Part shown: one piece after another, positions 1-4,833 of the stretch | How the letters are laid out: every line of letters starts with the position of its first letter | Numbering within the stretch: position 1 is the first letter of the stretch | Notes under the pieces: model-generated | Seen by the model: only the letters and a program-made list of their open reading frames with translations | What the model was told of the DNA's origin: nothing | Databases searched by the model: none | Position numbers and translations under genes: made by a program | NCBI GenBank assembly: GCA_031257135.1 | Contig: JAIRPH010000018.1 | Coordinates: 1-6,259, forward strand | Direction: 5' to 3' | DNA: 6,259 nt | Origin: Spirochaetaceae bacterium | Lineage (GTDB): Bacteria; Spirochaetota; Spirochaetia; Treponematales; Breznakiellaceae

Positions 1-98
1 TCCGCAATGACAAAAACGCCCGCAAAAAGGACAGCTAATGCCAGCCCTGCGGTCAGTAAAACGGTAAAAAAGGCAGTTTTTCGCGGAACATTTACCAT
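1..98 (-). CDS. N-terminal fragment of an unidentified membrane or exported protein
   Basis: This is the first 32 codons of a minus-strand gene that runs off the left edge. It opens with an ATG at 98-96, a short polar and basic start (MVNVPRKT), then an unbroken hydrophobic stretch of about 24 residues rich in Ala, Leu, Val and Phe. That pattern fits a signal anchor, signal peptide or first transmembrane helix. No family can be named from so little sequence. It lies 51 nt beyond the stop of the glycosyltransferase-like gene on the same strand, so it could be the next gene of that operon. A weak promoter-like sequence directly upstream also allows independent transcription. No Shine-Dalgarno sequence is visible before the ATG. 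The frame and start are plausible rather than proven. Confidence 0.6.
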   Translation of the reverse strand, partial: MVNVPRKTAFFTVLLTAGLALAVLFAGVFVIA

Positions 99-104
99 AG
101 AGTT

Positions 105-134
105 AATTTAGCATAGGGGGAATTTTTTTTTCAA
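105..134 (-). promoter_or_regulatory. Possible promoter for the left-edge gene
   Basis: On the minus strand, TTGAAA (134-129) is followed after 18 nt by TAAATT (110-105). The matches to the sigma-70 consensus are 5/6 and 4/6. The -10-like box ends 6 nt before the ATG at 98, so a transcript would start at or next to the start codon. The spacer is mostly homopolymer (A and C tracts), so a chance match is possible. Confidence 0.3.
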
Positions 135-149
135 GGGGTGGAATTGCAA

Positions 150-941
150 TTACACTGAGTTCTTCTTCCCCCGTTTGAAGAGCCAATAAAAGAGCAGTAA
201 CAATTTGTAGTATATAAAGATAAAAATCCGCAAGAAACGGAACGGATTCTCCATACAGTAGCCTATCCATTCAAGCCCGTGGTCGAAAACGTAGCGGGAG
301 GGATGCTTTTTATGCTCCGCAAAAATATCGTAGATATCGCTACACCACAGCCTGAGACCTTTAGGAAGGTTTTTATCGTTTTTGGCTATCCAATGTTCCT
401 CGCCGGAGACGCCTTTGCCGACGAGCAGGAGGGTCGGCGCGGCCTTCCTGATGGCTTCTAAGATGGCTCCTTCTTCCTGTTTTTTGAAAGAACCAGCGTA
501 CCTGCCCACAATATGAAGCCGAGGAAAGGTCTGGCGGAGATTTTTTTCGGTTTTTTTGAGGGTTTTCAGTTTCCCGCCGAGGAGATACAGCGAAAATTCT
601 CTGGCTTCAAGAATCGTCAGGAGATTAATCACAAAGTCAAACGGCATATACCGTATCGCCTGTTTGCCGGTCAAAAACCGGATTCCTCCTGCAAGGCTTT
701 TCGATATTGGAACGACCAGAGAAGCGTCAAGTATGAATCCCCGGTATTCTTTATTGCTCCGGGCGCGCAAGAGGTCCCAGATGGAAAGGAGTACGATATT
801 CTTTCCTTCTTTAGCGTTCACCAAATCATAGACGGTATCCTCCAACTGTTCAGGAGGGATACTGTCTATTGGAACCTTCAAAAACTGAAGCCGTTCCCGA
901 TGCGCCGGGTTTTCAAGATTTACGGGATTTTCAGCATCCAC
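150..941 (-). CDS. WecG/TagA/CpsF-family glycosyltransferase-like protein, divergent active site
   Basis: The protein has 263 residues, a normal length for this family. Members transfer N-acetylmannosamine(-uronate) or related sugars to lipid-linked precursors of cell-surface polymers at the inner membrane face. Family features seen are the LGG block (121-123) followed by a helix and 'FPRLHIVGRYAGSF' (139-152), the 'LLLVGKG' strand (171-177), HGLEW (221-225), and a C-terminal basic and aromatic-hydrophobic tail (about 236-257) suited to membrane attachment. The usual 'PDG' block carrying the catalytic Asp reads 'VPISKSLAGG' (77-86), the usual 'PKQE.W' reads 'VSGEEHW' (178-184), and the N-terminal Asn/Thr motif reads 'LLSIWD' (51-56). 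Function is therefore doubtful. The start is GTG at 941-939, supported by GGAG at 953-950 with 8-nt spacing; it overlaps the end of rsmE by 22 nt, implying translational coupling. Family membership is fairly secure; substrate and activity are not. Confidence 0.75.
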   Translation of the reverse strand: MDAENPVNLENPAHRERLQFLKVPIDSIPPEQLEDTVYDLVNAKEGKNIVLLSIWDLLRARSNKEYRGFILDASLVVPISKSLAGGIRFLTGKQAIRYMPFDFVINLLTILEAREFSLYLLGGKLKTLKKTEKNLRQTFPRLHIVGRYAGSFKKQEEGAILEAIRKAAPTLLLVGKGVSGEEHWIAKNDKNLPKGLRLWCSDIYDIFAEHKKHPSRYVFDHGLEWIGYCMENPFRFLRIFIFIYYKLLLLFYWLFKRGKKNSV

Positions 942-1690
942 GATTCGTTCTCCAAAAGTATGATACGGACCGCGGCGGCGGCGGCGAGCGCGGCAGTTTC
1001 GGTCCTCAAGACGGTTGTTCCTAATACCAGCGGCTTGAACCCGGCGCGGAGAAAATCCGTTACTTCCGCCGGAGAAAAACCGCCTTCCGGTCCGACCGCT
1101 AGGACGACCGCTTCCGGGGACCCTGCGAGACAGCGGTGAAAACCGCCCGGTTCAAGCGGGTCTTGATGAAAAAATAAGCCCACAGCCTGAGCATACCGGC
1201 GTTTAAGGTCATCCCACCGGGCCAGCAGGGCATCGAGGGTACAGGGCGTTCTTACCGCGGTGGCGATTTTCGAGCCGCTTTGCTGGCGGGCTTCTTTGAT
1301 GATCCGGCTCCAGCGTTCGGTTTTATTTTCTTCAAGCCGTACCGGTGAATACTCGCAGACAAAAGGGACAATTTCGGCGATGCCCCCTTCCGCCGCCTGC
1401 CGCACAATGAGGTCCATCTTTGCAGGTTTCGGCAGACCCTGAAACAAGAGAATCGGCGGCAAGGCTGATTCTCGAAAATCCGCCGTCTCCATGACCTGAC
1501 ATGACCCGATAAGACAATCAGGCTCAACCGAGCGCACTCGAACCTGTACCGGTTCGCCCCCGGGCAGAAGAGCCGTAAAAAGGGTTCCCGCTTTGAACCG
1601 CCGCACATGGGCTAAATAATGGTAATCCTTACCGGACAGCCGGATCATACCGGTATGATCCGGCAGATCAGGCAGGATAAATTGTTTCAT
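920..1690 (-). CDS. rsmE: 16S rRNA (uracil-1498-N3)-methyltransferase RsmE
   Basis: RsmE methylates N3 of U1498 in helix 44 of 16S rRNA on the 30S subunit, using S-adenosylmethionine. The 256-residue product has the usual length and the two-part layout: an N-terminal PUA-like RNA-binding part (HYLAHVRR at 24-31, then a beta-rich stretch to about 75) and a C-terminal SPOUT knot. SPOUT signatures are clear: 'KMDLIVRQAAEGG' (91-103), VGPEGGFSPAEV (199-210) and VLGTTVLRTETA (222-233), the last two forming the cofactor-binding knot. The ATG at 1690 lies 2 nt after the ctp stop with no convincing Shine-Dalgarno sequence, which points to coupled translation within the ctp-rsmE operon. The stop overlaps the next gene. 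The C-terminal Ala-rich run (LAAAAAV) follows the knot and looks normal for the family. Confidence 0.96.
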   Translation of the reverse strand: MKQFILPDLPDHTGMIRLSGKDYHYLAHVRRFKAGTLFTALLPGGEPVQVRVRSVEPDCLIGSCQVMETADFRESALPPILLFQGLPKPAKMDLIVRQAAEGGIAEIVPFVCEYSPVRLEENKTERWSRIIKEARQQSGSKIATAVRTPCTLDALLARWDDLKRRYAQAVGLFFHQDPLEPGGFHRCLAGSPEAVVLAVGPEGGFSPAEVTDFLRAGFKPLVLGTTVLRTETAALAAAAAVRIILLENESWMLKIP

Positions 1691-1692
1691 GG

Positions 1693-3228
1693 CTATGAGG
1701 CCAACGGCATAGCATCCCTATCGGCTTCTTCCTGTAAGGTTTTCAGGGTTTTGGTCGTCTGCATCAAGGCTTTATAAGTTCCGCTTTGGAAAATCTTTAT
1801 AGCTTCCTGAAGCTGTACGTCATATTCCAGATCGTATACCGGGGCTATGGCGGTCCGATTCTGTTCGTTCCTGATAAGCCGGGCAAGCAAGGCGGTATCG
1901 AGCTGATATTCCCGGTTGAGCTGACGGGCGAAGGCGAGGACTTCTTCAGCCGAGGCGTTAGTATTAGTGGTAACGAATGCGGGAATCCGATTAGCCGTGA
2001 TAAGCGCGTTGAGTTTTTCCGCGTCTTTGTCGGTAAATTCGGGAAATTTAACTTCCCGATCCGGCGGAATACCGATTTTATCGATATTTACATCGCTGGG
2101 AGTATAGTATCGGGCGATGGTGAGCTTGAATCCTGACTTATCCAGCGGGAAAACCTGCTGAACCGAGCCTTTTCCGAAGGATTTTTCGCCTACCAGATAT
2201 GCCCGTCCCCGGTCTTTGAGCGCGCCGGCGACGATTTCCGAAGCCGATGCCGAACCCCGGTTGATAAGCACGATAACCGGAATATCCGCCCCTACTAAGG
2301 TGTTCCGCCGGGCGTTGAATACGGCGTTTTCGTCGGGAATCCGGGATTTGGTGCTGACCACGACGCCGCCGTCAAGAAAAAGATCGCAGATGTCCACCGC
2401 GGATTGCAGGAGTCCGCCGTAATTGTTCCGCAGATCAAGGATCAGGCTTTTGTAGCCTTTTGCGGTAAAATCGGTAATGGCGTCTTTTGCCCGTTCCACG
2501 GTGTTGGGAGTAAAGGTGAGGAGTTTGAGATAGCCCGTATTCCCGATCATGGCGTGTTTCGTGGTAGGCACTTCAATAACCGCTCTGGTGAGGGTAACAG
2601 GAAATTCCAGCTTATCCCCGCGGCGGATGAGGAGTTTCACCTCTCCGCCCGGAATGCCTCGGAGCCGGGCAAGCACGTCGTCCATGCTGAGGGCGTCCGT
2701 AGGCTCTCCGTTTATCTGGATGATCAGGTCTCCCGGATTGATCCCCGCCCGCCAGCCCGGGGTATCCTCGATGGGAGAGGCGACTTCCACGTACGCGGGC
2801 TTTCCGTCCGGCCGTTCTCCGACGGGTTTAGAGATATACAGCCCTACGCCGCCGAAACTTCCATGAGTGGTATCGGTTAGATCCATCATTTCTTTCTCGC
2901 CTAAGAAAGACGAATGAGGGTCTCCGAGAGAATTAAGCAAACCTGACATGGCTCCCTCGTACAGGGATTTGGGGTCCACTTCATCAACGTAATGTTTTTG
3001 AATGAAATCAAAGACATTTTGAAGAATCGCGGTATATTGCCGGATATTTTGATTCCTCGTTTGGGACATACCTTGGGCTTCCGCCCGGGGTACCGACGCG
3101 AGGGTAAACATGACGCACAATATCAGCGTGGCTCCTATCCAAATCACCGATAAAGGCGTTTTTTCTGTAGGCTTTTTGCCGGGAGCTTCTTCAGGAATCT
3201 GAGGAAGCTGATCGTTTGGTTCTTTCAT
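1693..3228 (-). CDS. ctp: S41-family C-terminal processing peptidase (carboxyl-terminal protease)
   Basis: This is a periplasmic, membrane-anchored serine protease that trims or degrades proteins from their C-termini. Numbered from the ATG at 3228 (511 residues), it has a short cytoplasmic tail, a signal anchor (about 26-46), a helical arm, a PDZ domain (about 123-205; GVGLYI at 127-132, GDLIIQING at 166-174), and the S41 catalytic core with LDLRNNYGG (264-272). The middle Ser of 'GSASASE' (S328) is the nucleophile and K353 in FGKG the general base; their 25-residue spacing matches E. coli Tsp S430/K455, and D339 matches D441. The C-terminal region (about 395-511) is helical and ends in a charged tail. 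All catalytic residues are intact. It is the first gene of the ctp-rsmE-glycosyltransferase operon. The start is uncertain: the ATG at 3228 has no clear ribosome site, while an in-frame TTG at 3279 would add 17 residues and has a perfect AGGAGGT upstream. Confidence 0.93.
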   Translation of the reverse strand: MKEPNDQLPQIPEEAPGKKPTEKTPLSVIWIGATLILCVMFTLASVPRAEAQGMSQTRNQNIRQYTAILQNVFDFIQKHYVDEVDPKSLYEGAMSGLLNSLGDPHSSFLGEKEMMDLTDTTHGSFGGVGLYISKPVGERPDGKPAYVEVASPIEDTPGWRAGINPGDLIIQINGEPTDALSMDDVLARLRGIPGGEVKLLIRRGDKLEFPVTLTRAVIEVPTTKHAMIGNTGYLKLLTFTPNTVERAKDAITDFTAKGYKSLILDLRNNYGGLLQSAVDICDLFLDGGVVVSTKSRIPDENAVFNARRNTLVGADIPVIVLINRGSASASEIVAGALKDRGRAYLVGEKSFGKGSVQQVFPLDKSGFKLTIARYYTPSDVNIDKIGIPPDREVKFPEFTDKDAEKLNALITANRIPAFVTTNTNASAEEVLAFARQLNREYQLDTALLARLIRNEQNRTAIAPVYDLEYDVQLQEAIKIFQSGTYKALMQTTKTLKTLQEEADRDAMPLAS

Positions 3229-3296
3229 TATCTTGTTTCGCTGTTTTTTACCTATTTCCTCTACAGCGGCAAAAAACAACTGTGGGTGTTACCCCG

Positions 3297-3303
3297 ACCT
3301 CCT
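3297..3303 (-). promoter_or_regulatory. Perfect Shine-Dalgarno heptamer in the ctp leader
   Basis: The minus strand reads AGGAGGT (3303-3297), fully complementary to the 16S 3' end. The nearest in-frame start for ctp is TTG at 3279-3277, 17 nt downstream. A small hairpin (GGGT, loop AAC, ACCC; 3294-3284) lies between them and would reduce the effective spacing to 6 nt. The ATG at 3228 is too far away to use this site. It therefore bears on which ctp start is real. Confidence 0.5.
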
Positions 3304-3327
3304 GTCATAAATATAAAATTATTAAGA

Positions 3328-3356
3328 AGAATACAAACTTGATATAGGATTGTCAA
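3328..3356 (-). promoter_or_regulatory. Sigma-70-type promoter of the ctp-rsmE operon
   Basis: On the minus strand a perfect TTGACA (3356-3351) is followed by exactly 17 nt and TATTCT (3333-3328, 4/6 match). Transcription would start near 3321. The leader is then about 42 nt to the TTG start or about 93 nt to the ATG start of ctp. No other strong promoter is seen inside the tightly packed downstream genes, so this probably drives the whole operon. Confidence 0.7.
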
Positions 3357-3383
3357 GTATGCGAATCGCCTAAAAATTATCCC

Positions 3384-3411
3384 AGCCGAAACGGGACGGC
3401 GCGGTTCGGCT
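3384..3411. promoter_or_regulatory. Imperfect inverted repeat, candidate operator before alaA
   Basis: AGCCGAAACG (3384-3393) and the reverse complement of 3402-3411 (AGCCGAACCG) match at 9 of 10 positions, separated by 8 bp. The arm centres are 18 bp apart. The right arm shares its last base with the first T of the alaA -35 hexamer. It lies upstream of the predicted alaA transcript and 28 bp from the ctp -35 box, so it would act as DNA (a regulator site) rather than as an RNA hairpin. The regulator is unknown. Confidence 0.4.
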
Positions 3412-3439
3412 TGACAAGAACCGGGGCATAACCTATTTT
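3411..3439 (+). promoter_or_regulatory. Promoter of alaA, predicting a leaderless transcript
   Basis: A perfect TTGACA (3411-3416), a 17-nt spacer and TATTTT (3434-3439, 4/6 match) are present. The -10 box ends 7 nt before the ATG at 3447, so the expected transcription start falls on or next to the A of the start codon. The GAGG at 3441-3444 is then probably not in the mRNA, and at 2 nt from the ATG it would be too close for normal Shine-Dalgarno pairing anyway. Confidence 0.7.
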
Positions 3440-3446
3440 AGAGGAA

Positions 3447-4664
3447 ATGAGAACCTTTACTAAATCGATAAAACTGAATAATGTATGCTATGACATCAGG
3501 GGACCGGTACTGAAAGAAGCGAAACGGATGGAAGCCGAAGGGTTCAGGATATTGAAGCTGAATATCGGCAACCCCGGAGCGTTCGGGTTTAACGCCCCGG
3601 ATGAGATACTCCACGATATGATCATTAATCTGCAAAACGCTCAAGGATACTGCGATTCGCAGGGGCTGTTTGCGGCGCGGAAAGCTATCATGCACGATTT
3701 TCAATCAAAAGGCGTGATGGATGTACAGATCGACGACATTTTTATCGGCAACGGCGTAAGCGAACTGATTATGATATCCATGCAGGGGCTGTTAGACTCA
3801 GGCGATGAAGTTCTCGTCCCCATGCCGGATTATCCCCTCTGGACCGCGGCGATTACCCTCGCCGGCGGAACCGCGGTGCATTACCTCTGCGACGAATCGG
3901 CGGACTGGAACCCGGATTTAGCGGATATCGCTTCCAAAATCACCTCCAATACGAAGGCGATTGTGGTAATCAATCCGAATAACCCTACCGGCGCGGTCTA
4001 TGACCGGACGATATTGGAAGGCATCGCCCGGATAGCTAAAGAACATGATATTATTGTCTACGCTGATGAAATTTACGACCGCATCGTGTATGACGGGATA
4101 AAGTCCATCCCTATGGCTACGATAGACCCGGAGATTTTAACGGTAACATTCAACGGACTTTCCAAGTCGTATCGTTCCGCGGGATTCCGCGCGGGCTGGC
4201 TGGCGCTTTCAGGAAACAAAAAGACCGCGCACGGGTATTTTGAGGGTTTGGAGATGCTTACCAATATGCGTATCTGCGCTAATGTGCCGGCGCAATTCGG
4301 TATTCAGACCGCGCTCGGCGGTTATCAGAGCATCAACGAGCTGATCCTTCCCGGAGGGCGGCTCAAGGACCAGCGCGATACGGTAGCCCGGCTGGTAAAC
4401 GATATTCCCGGTCTTTCGGTTGTGACGCCCAAGGGCGCGCTGTATTGTTTCCCGAAAATTGATATTCAGCGGTTCGGCATTACCGACGACGAGCGGTTTG
4501 TTATGGACTTGCTTAAAGAACAGCGGTTGCTGGTGGTTCACGGCAGAGGCTTTAACTGGAAACAGCCGGATCATTTCCGCATCGTGTTTCTTCCTGACAA
4601 GGAAACCCTCACAGAGTCAATACACAGAATCGGAAATTTCTTGGAACATTATCGGCAAGGGTAA
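3447..4664 (+). CDS. alaA: Alanine/glutamate-pyruvate aminotransferase, AlaA type
   Basis: This cytosolic PLP enzyme transfers the amino group of glutamate to pyruvate to make alanine (fold type I, class I aminotransferase). At 405 residues it has the length I recall for E. coli AlaA, and the N-terminal block 'NVCYDIRGPVLKEAKR' (12-27) is essentially the same; this fixes the ATG start. Other conserved blocks are LKLNIGNP (36-43), AQGYCDSQG (65-73), the GNGVSELI loop (101-108), PDYPLW (127-132), HYLCDES (145-151), NPNNPTG (176-182, N179 contacting PLP), ADEIYD (206-211, D207 and Y210), the Schiff-base lysine K240 in NGLSKSYR, R248 in AGFRAGW, and R378 in DHFRIV, which should bind the substrate carboxylate. 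No essential residue is missing. It is transcribed alone from its own promoter, divergently from ctp. Related aminotransferases could differ in amino-acid preference, but AlaA is the best match. Confidence 0.94.
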   Translation: MRTFTKSIKLNNVCYDIRGPVLKEAKRMEAEGFRILKLNIGNPGAFGFNAPDEILHDMIINLQNAQGYCDSQGLFAARKAIMHDFQSKGVMDVQIDDIFIGNGVSELIMISMQGLLDSGDEVLVPMPDYPLWTAAITLAGGTAVHYLCDESADWNPDLADIASKITSNTKAIVVINPNNPTGAVYDRTILEGIARIAKEHDIIVYADEIYDRIVYDGIKSIPMATIDPEILTVTFNGLSKSYRSAGFRAGWLALSGNKKTAHGYFEGLEMLTNMRICANVPAQFGIQTALGGYQSINELILPGGRLKDQRDTVARLVNDIPGLSVVTPKGALYCFPKIDIQRFGITDDERFVMDLLKEQRLLVVHGRGFNWKQPDHFRIVFLPDKETLTESIHRIGNFLEHYRQG

Positions 4665-4679
4665 AAACGGCGGCGTTTT
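4664..4679. terminator. Short symmetric hairpin after alaA, possible bidirectional terminator
   Basis: AAAACG (4664-4669) pairs with CGTTTT (4674-4679) around a GCGG loop, starting at the last base of the alaA stop codon. The A tract on one side and T tract on the other could end transcripts of alaA (plus) and the tRNA gene (minus). Only two G-C pairs support the stem, so it is weak as an intrinsic terminator. Confidence 0.35.
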
Positions 4680-4701
4680 AGATGCCTCCGAGACTATGTA
4701 A

Positions 4702-4775
4702 TGGGCCCACCTGGACTTGAACCAGGGACCTACGGATTATGAGTCCGCAGCTCTAACCAACTGAGCCATGGGCCC
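4702..4775 (-). tRNA. tRNA with anticodon CAU, probably tRNA-Ile2 (lysidine type), otherwise tRNA-Met
   Basis: The 74-nt minus-strand sequence folds as a complete cloverleaf. The acceptor GGGCCCA pairs with TGGGCCC; the D stem is GCTC/GAGC; the anticodon stem GCGGA/TCCGT holds the loop CTCATAA (anticodon CAT); the T arm CCTGG-TTCAAGT-CCAGG is perfect; the discriminator is A. The 3' CCA is not encoded (the genomic sequence continues TTA), so the nucleotidyltransferase must add it. The acceptor carries C4-G69 and C5-G68, pairs that TilS reads to install lysidine at C34 in E. coli tRNA-Ile2. The body also resembles Ile2 more than elongator Met as I recall them. It is not the initiator: position 1 is a normal G-C pair and the anticodon stem lacks the three G-C pairs. 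A good promoter lies just upstream. Confidence 0.93.
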
Positions 4776-4786
4776 TTGTTTTTTTG

Positions 4787-4815
4787 AATATAATCTATCG
4801 TAAAAAAAATGTCAA
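4787..4815 (-). promoter_or_regulatory. Strong promoter of the CAU tRNA gene
   Basis: On the minus strand a perfect TTGACA (4815-4810), a 17-nt spacer beginning with eight T residues, and TATATT (4792-4787, 5/6 match) are present. The predicted start near 4780 is about 5 nt before the mature tRNA 5' end at 4775, as expected for a short-leader tRNA precursor. The promoter lies entirely within the 58-bp gap between the tRNA and the divergent OmpA-like gene. Confidence 0.75.
4789..4794 (+). promoter_or_regulatory. Perfect TATAAT, possible -10 box for the OmpA-like gene
   Basis: TATAAT on the plus strand overlaps four bases of the minus-strand tRNA -10 box. No recognisable -35 hexamer lies 16-18 nt upstream, where the tRNA acceptor sequence sits, and the upstream TG is one base out of register for an extended -10. 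It may simply reflect the near-symmetry of the AT-rich tRNA -10 box. An alternative is TATTTA at 4823-4828, 5 nt before the ATG, also without a good -35. Confidence 0.25.
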
Positions 4816-4833
4816 TAGCCGATATTTAACATA

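Noticed and set aside
99..149. An intrinsic terminator for the ctp-rsmE operon in the 51-nt gap
   Set aside because: The homopolymer is A on the transcribed minus-strand message, and no stem precedes a T tract, so I see no terminator there.
513..1139. A 208-codon plus-strand open frame opposite rsmE and the glycosyltransferase-like gene
   Set aside because: It lies antisense to two genes with clear family motifs, has low-complexity Arg/Ala/Ser-rich composition and no recognisable domain.
2404..2880. A 158-codon plus-strand open frame inside ctp
   Set aside because: It is antisense to the PDZ and catalytic regions of ctp, with no recognisable features of its own.
3261..3308. A 15-codon upstream ORF in the ctp leader (ATG at 3308)
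   Set aside because: It has no ribosome site of its own, its sequence contains the AGGAGGT more likely serving ctp, and its peptide has no attenuator-like codon run.
3441..3446. GAGGAA as a normal Shine-Dalgarno for alaA
   Set aside because: The GAGG is only 2 nt from the ATG and probably lies upstream of the transcription start.
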